In this document: positions 1 through 11,908 of the stretch, in pieces
Layout of the letters: the number at the start of each line of letters is the position of its first letter
Numbering within the stretch: position 1 is the first letter of the stretch
Assembly (NCBI GenBank): GCA_963978905.1
Contig: OZ022256.1
Location: 54,236,001-54,300,000 of the forward strand
Source: Trichostrongylus colubriformis
Taxonomy: Eukaryota > Nematoda > Chromadorea > Rhabditida > Trichostrongylidae
Direction: 5' to 3'
Length of the DNA: 64,000 bases
Made by a program: the position numbers and the translations under genes
Notes under the pieces: model-generated
Told to the model about the DNA's origin: nothing
Databases searched by the model: none
The model's input: the letters and a program-made list of their open reading frames with translations, nothing else

Positions 1-303
1 TGAATTTTACTAATTTTACATGTGGTATAGGGGCTACTACGGAAAAAAGGGAAAAACAATGTTAATTTGTTACCTGTAATATACATATTGATTTAATAAG
101 AAATTTTTGTCGTTCTGTTGATTCCTTATCATTGTGTTAGGCTTGGGTCGATGAGTTCTCACTTGGGAGGGGGGGGGGGGGGTGGAGGTGGAGGTGGGGA
201 GGCTGGGGGATGAGGCGTATATGATATAGATACATTATGATATACATACATATATTGATTTTTAAAAAAGTCTCCATCGTTTTGCTAATTTCTTATGATT
301 TAG

Positions 304-3184
304 TATATCGCATGTGTACGGATTCCAGCCCATGGCATCGCTAGATATTCGATCCTTTACTCACATCCCAACGCCAGCGATCTTAGCGATCATCTGGTTG
401 GAGTGCCAAATCTGATAGACTTAGCGAGGTAAGCTTGTAGCCTCACAGTCGCATATTCTAATGTGAAGTTGTGACCGCGACGAAAGGTAAACTGAAGCGA
501 ATCTCACTGTCACTTTAGAATGAACTACTTTTACATCGCTCCGTAATATCGATAGTTGTCCCGATAAGTTTTGTGGATACAGGAGAGGGCCACCACTCTT
601 TACGGGAGCGAGCAAGAGATTTTGTTTCCCAGCGGAAGTTGACCCATGCTTTTTTGTTTTTCTTGATTTTTTGATGTTTTACAATTGCGCGTTTCTTATC
701 GGGAAATTTTGTATAATTCCGCAATTACAGGGTGCACAAAAGTGACGTCTATTCGTATGACTATAGCGGATACGGTATCAGTTCCGGTCATGCATGTGAA
801 TCTAATGTGAAAGCTGATATTCGCGCAGTTTATGAGGTATGTGCAGTGGAAGTTGGTGACTTTTCTGTGCTTTACTTTTCTTATAGTTGGAGAGGTGTGG
901 CTGCTTCTCGTCACTTCACTACCAGCCAGGCGGTGTTTGAATGAAACCCACTATGCGGTCTAGGCGACGCTAACTGAGGTTTCCATTCCCTCATCTTCTT
1001 GGGATTGAGAAGGTTATGTATAGTTAAGGGGGGGGGGGGAAGTGCATAAAGTCACCGATCCACAACATGTCTACTCAAGCGGGCTCTGAATATGTTAAGT
1101 TCGCGTTCAAATGCCATCACGATTTTGGTTGGATATAAATGCATCCCACATTTCGACAAGGGATTGTTCAGCAGCGTCTGTATTAGCCACATACACAGTC
1201 CATTACGGAGCGCTTGAAAGGGCGTGGCCTACGGACTTGGGTGAGCGTGTGTCAAACTCTTTCACCCCGCCACACTCACTCTCGCCACTCAGGCCACGCC
1301 CTATCAAGCGCTCCGAAATGGACTTTAGAACTGTTCTGCCGGACGGTTGAACTCTCTAGGATGCATTTCTCTAACCGGCTTGAAGTGCAAAAGAGGGAAG
1401 GAAAGGCTGATCATTGTAATTGTATATAAATTTAGTTAGTGACTAGTGACATCATCAATCGAACACTACTTCTTCATGTTTAGCACATGTTGAATGAACG
1501 TGGTATACAACCAGATCAAATCATTCTCATTGGCTATTCAATAGGGTGTTTCGCCAGTGTCGATCTGGCGTGTTCCATTGCACAACCTCCTGCAGGTTTG
1601 GATCCCCCTTCTCTCATTTAACTCTCCCTTCTACCATTAGAATTTGTTAATTTGCAAAAGATGTTCGTTTAAGGGATCATTCTACAATCTCCTCCCACAT
1701 CTGTACTAAGAGTGCTTCTCTGGGAGAGGGCCTGCTTCAGTAAACCGTTTCAACAACGATCATGCTGTGCGGATCGTTTCTGCACTTATGATAAGGTAGA
1801 AATCCAATTATTTTTGATTATATTGTAATGGAGCTCTCGCTCCGCTGAATTGTACAAGGGTGCCAAAAAGGAGAATTTTTTCTCCACTTTCAACCCCGCA
1901 TTAGTCGTCAGCAAATTCTGACAGGTATTTCCATCCCCAAATTCAAGAACAGACCTCACTCAATCACTAAACTTCGTGAGAGCGCTTCGTTTCCAAGAAC
2001 CAAAACGTGCCTTTACCACTGAATCTCCTCCGGGGGCTGATTTGAGGCATGAAAACCGAGGGGCCAACCCTTAAGAAGCTAACCACAAAAGACCTACCAC
2101 GGAACCTGGCTCTACTGTTTTGAGCGGTGATACCGTAGGTGCTCTGAAGCCCGACTGCGCCGCCTGAAGGTTCCGTATTTTGATCAAGGTGAAAGTAGTG
2201 AGTCCCACTTTGCTCCTGTTTCTGAAGGAGCATTCCGAGGATGTTCCGCCCCAACACTTCTATCTCTTTCGTTTCCCTATGTTTTGTATACTCGGCGGGT
2301 GTGAGCCGTGAGCAAAATTACGTTTGTTTGGCACCTTCTGTAAAGCTTGTGTAGTTGATCTCAAACACGAAAAAGTCACTATTTATTCCGACGTTCCGGC
2401 ACAGTAGGTAGGCGCCTATTAATGGTAAACAGTAAGACACCAGGAGACAAATTTTGATCACACGACGAGGCAGTGAGAACTCGAAAAGTGGATGTGGTTC
2501 GGGAAAAGGAAAAAAGAGATTCGATGTGAGAATAGGAAAAAAGCCGACCATTAGGCACTGCTCGTATCATATAGCTGCGAATAGTAATGGTACGAAAGTG
2601 AAGGAAAACGGATTGAAACGGTCAAAGACCCGAGAAATAAGACCCCCTTTCCAGCCGTTTATCCCCGAAAGAGTAGGGTCCGGCCGAAAAAGGGGTGGGA
2701 GACAAAACAAATGGCAGATGTTGAAAAAGACGGCTTTGATAAAACCACGGGACCCTCTTTCTCATCAGAAATTCGCCACATACAGTCATCTCAGACCCCT
2801 AGCTTTCATTTGCGTTGCCCAGTTTAGGAGTTGTCATCACCAGCATTACCCTTGTTACTGTCTATTGACACTTAGTAAGAGTGCGAACTGCGTAGTGGAC
2901 GAGTCGCCTGCTCCACAGTCATATTCGACATAGCGAAAAATCGTAGTTCCACAAAGAGTAGCCGTAGCCTGAATTTTCTCGGACAAAATACACGAAGATA
3001 CCACGCGAAAAAATCACCACAGTATTTTGAGCTTCAATTCGTTCCTATTAAGCGGTTGTTACTCCCAAGCTATCTTTTATAGATCGCGGGCGTTCGTGTC
3101 CCTGTATTAGTCATTCATGGAGAGGACGATCGAACCGTACCACTCATTCATGGTAAAGCTGTTTGCGAAAAGGCAGTGAATCGG
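304..3184 (+). CDS. ABHD17-like alpha/beta hydrolase (partial; 5' end outside the window)
   Basis: Five exons with consistent phases: 304-428, 731-836, 1484-1595, 1674-1795 and 3083-3184. Joined, they give about 188 residues of an ABHD17 (FAM108)-type serine hydrolase fold. Visible motifs are RYSILYSHPNASDLS (the oxyanion region, with HPN where ABHD17 proteins usually have HGN), YSYDYSGYGISSG, the nucleophile elbow GYSIG, SPPTSVLRV, and VLVIHGEDD carrying the presumed catalytic Asp. Known family members remove palmitate from membrane-bound proteins such as Ras. The N-terminal cysteine cluster that anchors the family to membranes would lie upstream of base 1. The catalytic-His exon is not next to this block. 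A decayed candidate occurs at 16138-16189, and a partial copy of the last exon occurs at 16.8 kb. The 1.3 kb intron before 3083 holds a transposon-like element. Family is confident; completeness and activity are not. Confidence 0.85.
1197..1335. repeat. Fold-back MITE, family A, copy 1
   Basis: Inverted ends GAGCGCTTGAAAGGGCGTGG and its near complement CCACGCCCTATCAAGCGCTC flank about 80 bp. The same ends recur at 33.54 and 43.73 kb. It lies in the third visible intron-side gap of the hydrolase gene. Confidence 0.75.
1859..2335. mobile_element. Non-autonomous DNA element, family B, copy 1
   Basis: It starts GGTGCCAAAAAGGAG and ends with the inverted motif TTTGGCACC. An internal stretch at about 2073-2180 is related, in reverse orientation, to 58725-58830 of the second copy. 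It sits inside the last visible intron of the hydrolase gene. No transposase was recognised. Confidence 0.65.
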
Positions 3185-3289
3185 GTGAGGATTTCTTCTC
3201 TTTGATTTACAGGATAACGATTCGAATGGATTGCTAGAAATTTGCAAATCTTATACGGAAACCCTGCTGACAATGAGTTGGCTATTAGT

Positions 3290-3462
3290 CCGCGTCCACA
3301 CTGTGCGTCGGGAGGCCGTGGTTGCGCTCAGCGACAGACAAAGAGGCAGAGTGGCACGGGTTAGGTGCAGAGTCGATGCAGGCAACGAGACAGAGTGGCA
3401 CAGGCGGAGACGCAGAGACACGCAGTCATCCCCTAACCCCGGCCGTGTATGAACACGGCTTA
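3290..3462. repeat. MITE, family C, copy 1
   Basis: Contains the family core GAGGCAGAGTGGCACG and CGCAGAGACACGCAG and ends in TATGAACACGGCTT. Better preserved copies start GGCCGCGTTCATACTTTGC. It begins just after the hydrolase exon ending at 3184 and directly follows the gene segment captured at 16.8 kb. Confidence 0.7.
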
Positions 3463-4022
3463 AAGGCAGCATTAGGGGAAAGTCGGACGAAAAGTAAAAG
3501 AAATAGTGCATATGAAAGTCGAGATGCCTAGTAACAGGATAGTGGAGAAAAAACGGATGGAAGTGGCCCAAAACCCGAGAAATAGGACCCCCTTTCCACT
3601 GTTGATTCTCGACGCGGACGACCTGTCCGTCAAGAGGGGAGTAGTCTGATCTACTTTCCCATTGGCAAGTTGCCAAGTAAACACAGGGGAATGTTTGGAA
3701 ATACGACAACATCTATTTTTATGAGTGAGTTTCTAGCTAAAACTGCGAAAGCGCGCCGCAAAACCTCCGATCCTGCTGCATTTTCTTGGCCGCTCACACC
3801 CCAGTCAATCGGGAATCACGTCATTGGGAGGCGGGACCGCTGTGTCTAAGAGGCGGAACCGCTGCATGCTTGCGGCGTTTTGCAGGGTTTCTACAGCTTG
3901 GAGGGGCGCTTTTTCACCGGGATTTCGCCACAGATAGCCTTCTTAGGCCCAGGACTACCATGCGAGTGACTACTTGTAGGGATTTCTCCATTATCGCATT
4001 ACCCCTAATGCTGTCTTTAAGA
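3460..4022. mobile_element. Non-autonomous DNA element, family D, copy 1
   Basis: Terminal inverted repeats CTTAAAGGCAGCATTAGGGG and CCCCTAATGCTGTCTTTAAG. The interior is similar to 53632-54172 throughout, including the shared stretch ATGAAAGTCGAGATGCCTAG. A more decayed relative spans about 2540-2870. No coding capacity was recognised. Confidence 0.7.
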
Positions 4023-4572
4023 GCCATAATTGCAGGCGGCGCCCTTATGGGTGAGAGCTACTCACGACAACGTGGAAAATTGCCGTGAAACATGGATTCG
4101 CATAAGACACTTTATTAAATAGTAAGTGAGAGTGAATTCCCGTTGCTTCATCGGATCAGAGCCTCATTTGTAGTTTTATGTAAAAGCTTTCAGCGAATTG
4201 AAGTATGGCATTGGATCGCATGAAAACATAGAGGCTTAATGATTGCATATTGATTAAACGCAAATATTGCACCAAATCTGTTACATTAATTATTAATAAA
4301 TCTTTACGTATTGTTTTCTTTTTTTTTTTGAGATGTTTATGACTATTAAGGCAGAGCTATCACCGCGGTAAAGCCATGCGACCTCATATTCAATGAAATC
4401 ATGCTTTTACAATTGAGGATTCTATGGTACGAGCTAATGACAGCAGATGTCAGCGCGTGTAGGTCGCATTCATACTCGACGACTGCGATCAGCGTAGCAC
4501 ACCTTCCATTCAGACTGTTCACGACCAAAACGACATTCTCCCTTGCGCTGGCGCGTTTCAGCAAACTGTGTT

Positions 4573-4746
4573 GCACGCGGTAGGCCACGTTCATACTTTG
4601 CACCGGCAGAGGTGCCTGCATTCACAGGCAGCGAGGCAAAGTGGCACGAGGGAGGTGCAGAGACGACGCAGGCAATGGGACAGGGTGGCATAGGCGGAGA
4701 CGCAGAGACACGCAGGCACGTCTGGCACCACAGAGTATGAACACGG
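4573..4746. repeat. MITE, family C, copy 2
   Basis: Ends GGCCACGTTCATACTTTGC and AGTATGAACACGGCTTT form terminal inverted repeats around the core GCGAGGCAAAGTGGCACG. Confidence 0.8.
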
Positions 4747-5879
4747 CTTTACCACATAACGGACCGAGGCTGATTCCCTTCCTGCCCGTATGGCCAGTCG
4801 ATTTACATAGTATTCAAACTGTGTAACACTATACGTTGCACTTGGCCGACCGGGGCCTTTTTTGGGCCAGATGAAACCGTCGATCTCTGAGGGCTGAAGC
4901 TGTAAGGATACGTTTTCGCTATGAGGAACATTATATCTGCTCGTTATTATGTCAGAAAGATTAATTTGCGGTTCAACACCATTACTGAACAAAACTAAAT
5001 TATACGCAACTAACAGTAAGCACAGCCACAGTCAATGCAAGGGTAATCCTAGTTGACGTTTCATCTCTATAGGTCAATGGGGTCCTGTTATCCTACTCTT
5101 GACAGTTCATTGATATTATCAATGAACTTGGCACACGAAAAGAGCCACATTGGCAAGTGGCAACTGGTAAATTTTCCCTGGACAATTCATAGGGTTTTAT
5201 TGGAAACATGTGTGAATCGATTAGCTGGTCAATCTATGACTTCGCAATTTCTCATTTTCCATCTTTTTTTGCAGACAATTTCACGTATTCTGTATATCAA
5301 ACTCCCAATTTTAAACCATATTCTGATGTCTGATATAGTAAGATGATTTTTTTGAAATCATGGTTTTCTTCCAGACGTTCGCTTTTATCCTCCGTGCTAC
5401 TTTTGCTTTTTTACTCAGACTTCCGCAAACCGCTTGACTTTGTTCTTGACTGACGCGTATTTTCAGCAATGCATTTTGCACCTCATTGACGTTGCTTCGC
5501 GCAGATAGATACGAAAATTTCCTTCCTACCCCTTTGTACACACCCGTTGAAGAACTCTCCAGAAGGGGAAATCGTCTATGATTCGGTAGGAGGAGGGAGG
5601 GGGGTTTCGAAGTCCCAGAAGCCAGCCAGGTGATGGACGGTAACGTGAAATCACAGATGGATTCTCGCTCGTAGTAACGTGCAGAGGGTGCTACGACAAT
5701 CATCGCTTAACCGTGCGGCGCTACAAACGTGTTTTCTGTTTTCCCTTGCCCACGTTTTCAACTTTTCAATTTTGATTTGCTTGAAAATCTGCGATTCTTA
5801 GGTTTTTCCGTTTTCTACATTCCCGGCTTAATCGCTTTAGTGAGTTGCATTATTAACGTTTCATTTCCTTTTAACAACA

Positions 5880-6005
5880 AAATTTGCGATTTTGCGACGT
5901 TCACTTTCGCACGCGATACTACGACCTTGAAATTGTGCAATGCCGCAATTTCCCGTGCGGAACCGCGACACCGCAAATTCGCAAAATCGCAAAATCTGAC
6001 GGCGG
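5880..6005. repeat. Palindromic MITE, family E, copy 1
   Basis: Built from complementary CGCAAAATCGCAAAATC and AATTTGCGATTTTGCG blocks around TACGACCTTGAAATTGTGCA. The same architecture recurs at 10155-10325 in a kinase intron. Confidence 0.65.
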
Positions 6006-7371
6006 CCTAAAGGGAGGGGGGGGGCTCGTGTTTTTCAAACGTTTTCTCTACACAACACTTGGACCTTTTCTTCGTTATTATCCGATATTTAGTAAACAAC
6101 GACCTTTGTAGGTAGATCAAGCGTCAGCTGAGTTTGATCGGCTAATCGATAAGATGCAGCGGCATCGATCTGACTAGCTGCATCTGAGCCTTTGCTCCAA
6201 GCATACTACTCTTTGTGCCAGTCTCTATTTTCCTCGGTATTGAAGTCTTTTAAAAGAATTCTAAAAATTTATTTCTTATGATTTCTCCCAAGCTTTCCGA
6301 CATTCAACAGCTCACGTGTTCATCGCCTTCTTGTTAATGCTGCTCATGTTGAACGGTTAGGAAAGGCTGCGGAAAACGCATGCGCCGAAGTGGAGCATCG
6401 CCAAGCATAAGGGGTGGCACGAATATTGTTGTAACTCGTCATATATAGGTAATATTCAGAAAAAAATACATGTGGAGTTGTACCTGATGTAATGCCTTAT
6501 AGGTGCCTAGCCTTTCCACGAATTCGTTAGTTCGGCGCAACTGGGAATGGTGTACTGTTTATAAGCTTTCATTCTGTATCTCTTAGTGGGTCAGGTGATT
6601 TAATCTTTCTCAAGACCTTACTTTTCATCTGCTGTGCTTTTTAATACTCCTTCTGGACACCCGGTATTCACCTTTTTGTCTGTTTCCATGTTCATGATGA
6701 AAATGAAAATCATGTTCATGATGAAAATCATGACATGATGAAAATAGGAGATCTTGGTCGAAGTTTGGAGCAAGACCTCATTGCAACATTAAAACCTAAG
6801 AAATTAATGTAAACAGTTTGCCAACCTCGCGATACTGCGGTGGAATGGCTCGCATATGAAATCGCGAAGGTTAGAATCATTCTAAGGCCGCGTTCATACT
6901 TTGCTTTGCAAACTTTATTAAAGCAACGAAGGCACGATTGGACATATCAAAAAGCAACGAATGCTTCACTAAACCTATGACCTAACGACTAATAGTACAA
7001 ACCGGTAAATGTTAACCAAAAAATACGACTATACAACAAAGAAATGTACAAAACATGAAACGAATCATAAAAGTGCTCAAATTGAGGTGGATTTCAGAAG
7101 TCCTGCCTTCAACTTCGGCTAAAACCGTTCGGCAGGCGCAGTGCAAAGGAAGCAGTTTAGTCGAACTGAAACTGATCATTCATTTGAAAAAACATTGCTT
7201 AATACCTGTTTACGAAACCAGAAGTCATTTCAAATGAAAGTACATTTCTAGACAGATTTGATAATAGCTTTTCTTACCAGACGTCTCCTTTTCATGTATT
7301 TTGTATCTTGTTGCTCCGTATCTTCTACGATTAGCCGACGACAGAATATCCGCACGGGATGTGGAGTAGGT

Positions 7372-10300
7372 CTAAAGTGTAATAAATTTCCACTGTTCTG
7401 AAGGACTGTAGGAAACAATATCATTCTGAAGAGTAGACTGAACGTACGTTCTAGTTTCCTTGACAGTCTTGGGGCACTCCTCATCATCGAAGTTCAGACG
7501 TTGTCTGAATCATATGATGGATAGTTGCTAAGCCTTTCATCATGGATTTAGTCAACAAAAACTTCTTAGTGTATTTGGAATTTCGTTACTGTCAATTTGG
7601 TTTGAAACTCTCAGTAACACAGGTTCCCTTAAAGTAATGACAATTTCTCACCTCACAGTCTTGATTGTGGTGATGCCAAGTTGATATGTCATGTCTTCAT
7701 CTGGAAATGATTGTGCATTATCATTTGTAGAGTATTCTGGATGGTCCAGGTTCAGGTGACTTGGATTTTTTTAGGGTCAATTCAAATCGGAGGGGAGACG
7801 CAACTTTGCGTCAAATTTTCATCCACGTCAAAGCTTCTTTCCCTCCCTAGGCTCAGGCTAAAGCAGATGAGACCTATGCTTTGAGAGATGCTCTTTCATG
7901 TGGAAGGAGGGGATATCAATTTTAGCCTGAGCCTAGGGAGGGAAAGGAGCTTCGACCTTGACGCAAAGTTGCGTCTCCCCCCCCCCCCCCCCGACTTGAA
8001 TTGACCCTTTTTTATTTCATCAGTAATGAAAAATTATTTATGGAACGTACCTTCCGAATCGATATCCCAGTCCTTGTCCTCGGTGCCACAATGACGAATT
8101 GTTGTGGTAATCTTAACATTTAACATCAAATGTACAAGAGCATAATGAATAATGACGTTTATAGTATCAAAAAAAATAGGTGCCTGACTTGAACTAGTGT
8201 TTCTATAATCAAACGAGAGTGCAACAAAATCTGTTTTGAGAGAAATGAAAAAAAAGCATTTGGTTATCGGTTAGGGAAATTCCCAAACCATGAGTGAATT
8301 CCAGGAATTGACATACCTCCATTTTCCTAAAAATAGCAAGGCTTTGTTGAAGGTGAAACTTCCCCAGGGTCTCAAGCAGTCTCGTGGTCGTAGGTCGTTC
8401 AAGAGGATTTGGTTTCAACATCAGTTTGATACAGTCTACCAGATTCCTGTCGATTTCTAAAAAAAAGCCGAGTAGTCACTTCTTTCATGATCGACCAATT
8501 TGCTTCGTTATCCTCACCTCCAAACCACTCATTTTTAATTTCATCATTTCTTATGAGCTCCTTATCCTTTTCGAGATCCACGTTTGTTGCCAGCTGAAAA
8601 GATTGCAGCAATTAATCGTCTATAACTTGGTGGCTGTTCTCAAGATGATCTGGGTCTGCGTAATGTGCGATTTATTTGATCTGCTTATAATGCGCAGTAG
8701 AATGAATGCTTTATTTTGCTAAGTGATGGGAAATCTCATGAGTCGGTACCATCATTAGGATGATGGCTTCGACATCTGTTACGTAGGGCCAAGAACACTT
8801 GGCGATTTCGCGGATTCACACGAAATCGCTAAGTGTTCTGGCCCTACGTAACAAAAAAGCAGTTCCTGGCTTCACGGTTTTGAGCTTATCGATTTTCTCT
8901 TATTTACGATTAGTTGTACAGATCGATTCTGGATTTAAAGTCAGCTATAGTTATAAACTCATAGTTTGCACAGTATGAATTACGTTTTTTTGCTCTCCCC
9001 TTAAATAACACAAAGCCATTAACGTACTTCCAGTAGTGTCACACCCAGGCTATAAACGTCGGCAGCAGTTGTCGGGGGATTGTTGAGTATTTCCGGCGCC
9101 ATGTAGTACTTGTCACCTTCCTCAGCAGATTCCATGGAATCCTGTAACGATTATCGATTTGCAATTCTTCAAAGGGGTCAAACTTGGCGAAAAGTCGTGA
9201 TGCTCCGGAATGTTCCTAGACCATTTATAACTAAAATCAGATGTAAGTGTAATGAAATTGAGTTGAATGGTAACGACAACCTAACCAAACTTATGGGAAC
9301 TTACCTTGTTCAGATTGAATGCTAAGCCAAAATCGCCTAACTTACATGAAGTACCTTCAGTGGAGATGAAAATGTTTGATGGTTTGACGTCCATGTGAAG
9401 GAGACTCACGGAGTGCATGTGGTGAATTGCCTGCAAATAGAAGCAACATTTGAAAAGTCAGCCTTCGAGAGGTGGGGTGGTATGGAACGGGAAAGAATGT
9501 GGGTTTAGAGCGGTACTCAGGTCCACTCACAAACACGTGTGAACCGTATCAATAACTGCAACAAGCACAGACTAACGCGGTTTTAGAGGTTCAATCAATT
9601 TTATTGGTGAGGCTGCGTTCATAATTTGCGCTGGCAGGAGTGGCAACTTTCACAAGCAGCGAGGCAGAGTTGCACGGGGAAGGTGTAGAGGCGGGAAGGC
9701 ACCGAGACAGCTTGCCACGAGCCGAGACGCAGTGGCACGCAGCCACGTCCTGCCGCTGCGACCGCAAAGTATGTATGCGGCATAAATGCACCGAAGTACT
9801 TTGTCTTGGGAAAGCGGCTTGGGTATCCTCACAGCGCCTCGTCCTTACCTTGAGTACGTCCTTAAGTATTAAATAGAGTTCATTTTCTTGAAGTATACCG
9901 AAATGGCGCCGATAATCAGCCAGGTTGGATCCACACAGCTCTGTTTGGATGTAAAGTCGACCCCTGGAAAGACTTTTTGTTAATTTGTAATGCCCAAATC
10001 ATCTGATCGGTTAATTTTAAATGCAATAAGGCACGATACGTTGTGAATATAGAGTAGCTCAAATTTCCCACAAAGTTCCCGCAATGTTCTTGAGTTTGTG
10101 CTTATGTTTTTATGTACTTTCGAGGCATTTACTTGTTGTGAACAGTCCCCTCAGGTCGCCGTCAGACTTTGCGATTTGGCGATTCTGCGAATCTACGATT
10201 TCGCGACGTCGCACTTTCGCACGACCTTGAGATCGTGCAGTGCCGCAACTTCGCGTGCGCAGCCGCAAACACTGCAAAATTGCAAAATCGCAGAATCGCA

Positions 10301-11908
10301 AAACCGCAAGGTCCGACAGCGGCATTACACTTGCCAGAGCTCTGCACGACGTAAAAAACCTATCGTTAATAAACTGTCCCATTTTGATTACTGAAATATG
10401 TTATATTTGAAAAGTAGCGAAAAACATTTCTTTTCAATCAAACTATGCGATAGAACACGCTATAGGAAGAAACTTCTGTACTGCTACCACTACTGCTTCT
10501 ACTGCTTCTATTAATACTATTTATGTTATTGTTTATGTAAGCATGTTACCTTTCCTCCCATGCTTTCTCAAATCGTACGATGTTCGGGTGTGAAGGAATT
10601 GATTCATGCATTATTGCTTCGTGTAGCTTCCGTCGTCGATTTCCACAACTTTCAAATGTGTGAAGTGCTCTTTTTATGGCGTATCGTTTGCCGTCTTCTA
10701 GACTTTTCACTTCAAGGGCCTGGAAAGTGATTTTGTAATCAAAAACTATGGAAAATGTTTTTGAAGTCTGTGCGAGATCAAACTGAAAGAAAAATAATGA
10801 GGTTTCACACTACAGGAAGAATACCTACCTCTCCAAATGAACCCTTGCCAAGTTGACGAGTAATACTGAAGCACTGTTCGAAATAGGTGCTTGTCTTGGA
10901 ATACTGGTAGACCGGGCTATTCTTCTCAACTGAAATTTCAAAAATTTACAAGTACTAAGGTGGATTGGCTCGAGTGGAATATTTAACATCATTAAACCAG
11001 ATTGTCATTTTCCATCCTTTACTCTGTTGGCTCTGAGTTACCTTATTTTTCAATGCTTAGGCTAAAGTTCACATAAACCGTGTTGGAATCTGAGCGAAAC
11101 AACGCTTTTGGTTCAGATTAGCGAATTTGACCCTTCTTCATTGCAATTTGGAAAAATAGGGTGGCAATTGCTAGTTGCGATTAGGCTTGCCCAAATCTTG
11201 TAACTAGCAACTAATTAGTTTTCTAATATTCGGGTAAAGTGTCACCACATATGGGTGAAGTCTAAAATTCGGGTAAAGCAGACAGGTAACATCTCATCAA
11301 ATATATGTGAAATTCTCTAAATCTCATAGGTGAAATACAACTTACTCTGATCAGGAGGTGTATCAGTGGCAGTGACAAGCCGTGGTCTCATCACTTGAAA
11401 TCCTGGTGGATAAATGCCTGACGACCTTCTTCGTGGTATCCTTATTCTTCGGGTGGCTGAGAATGTCGCTTGGTATGTCTGAATTTTATATTAAGTTTAA
11501 TTCATCATTTCATACTACATTTCGTCATAATCGGACTGATTACATATGAATGACGTTGCCATTTTTTAAATTATAATGCAATATTTATATGCAACCCTCC
11601 AATTAGAACAAACTTTGAAACCAAAACATCAAGAGACTAGCTAGAAGAAGAACTTCGAGAGGTGGAAGCTTCGTCACTAATGTAGAGTAGTGTTAGAAGA
11701 CAAAATCCAGACCCTAGATCAGTAAGCATGCTATCAAAATTTTCTATTGCAAAGCGTGGTAAAAAATGAAGAAAATATTTTTGGCACTACGGTAGCCAAG
11801 GAACCCAATATAGCCACAATGGGAACGAATTTTTGGACTCACCTTAGTCCTAACGGGCGAATCGCAGAGCAAGGTGGCATGAGAGGGATGCGGAGAATCC
11901 AACAACAT
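7372..11908 (-). CDS. Myt1/Wee1-type inhibitory CDK kinase
   Basis: Twelve exons, all phase-consistent (minus strand, 5' to 3'): 11908-11843, 11478-11346, 10929-10829, 10719-10550, 9963-9849, 9430-9305, 9141-9028, 8593-8518, 8456-8317, 8111-8051, 7700-7652 and 7504-7372. They encode 427 aa. Features are the glycine loop GKGSFGE (94-100), catalytic Lys in YAIKRA (116), YIQTELCG, catalytic loop [10 protein letters not shown] (207-216), DFG (228-230), [11 protein letters not shown] and [16 protein letters not shown]. The order and the EGD-x-YMAPE motif match PKMYT1 and nematode WEE-1.1/WEE-1.3 rather than nuclear Wee1. The family phosphorylates CDK1 on Thr14/Tyr15 and restrains M-phase entry; in C. 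elegans WEE-1.3 holds oocytes in arrest. TTTCCTAG abuts the ATG, so this start may be a trans-splice site, or the first exon may be internal with more N-terminus upstream (see 13021-13363). Confidence 0.93.
7774..8007. repeat. Near-perfect fold-back MITE in a kinase intron
   Basis: Starts GGGTCAATTCAAATCGG and ends with CGACTTGAATTGACCC. The inner arms CTAGGCTCAGGCTAAA and TTTAGCCTGAGCCTAG also pair, so most of the 234 bp folds back. A poly-C run interrupts the right arm. It lies between the 8051-8111 and 7652-7700 exons. Confidence 0.85.
8778..8852. repeat. Short near-perfect hairpin in a kinase intron
   Basis: Two arms of about 32 nt, starting GTTACGTAGGGCC and ending GGCCCTACGTAAC, pair with about one mismatch and one bulge around a loop of roughly 10 nt. 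Its size would suit a microRNA precursor, but a tiny fold-back transposon is equally possible. Confidence 0.75.
9607..9783. repeat. MITE, family C, copy 3 (kinase intron)
   Basis: Left end GCTGCGTTCATAATTTGCG, right end CGCAAAGTATGTATGCGGC, with the core GCGAGGCAGAGTTGCACGG. Confidence 0.8.
10155..10325. repeat. Palindromic MITE, family E, copy 2 (kinase intron)
   Basis: Complementary arms TTTGCGATTTGGCGATTCTG and GCAGAATCGCAAAACCGCAA flank ACGACCTTGAGATCGTGCAG, which is shared with the 5.9 kb copy. Confidence 0.75.

Larger units (their letters stand above)
4023..7371. other. Intergenic: MITEs and no confident gene
   Basis: Holds a family C MITE (4573-4746), a palindromic C/G-rich element (about 5880-6005), and a short direct repeat of ATGTTCATGATGAAAAT near 6.7 kb. 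A minus-strand reading frame at 5311-5703 (130 codons) has no recognisable domain or conserved splice context and is not called. The 3' exon or exons of the hydrolase were looked for here and not found. Confidence 0.6.

Noticed and set aside
3185..3300. Coding continuation of the hydrolase after a 28-nt intron (DNDSNGLLEICKS)
   Set aside because: The intron would be too short and the peptide does not match the expected PLWV-x-GHN region.
5311..5703. 130-codon minus-strand frame
   Set aside because: No domain, no clear splice partners, and no paralogue in the window.
10719..10785. Longer version of kinase exon 4, using the upstream acceptor TTTCTTTCAG
   Set aside because: It stays in frame but would add 22 residues inside the glycine loop/beta-3 region; the shorter exon aligns without gaps to Myt1 kinases.
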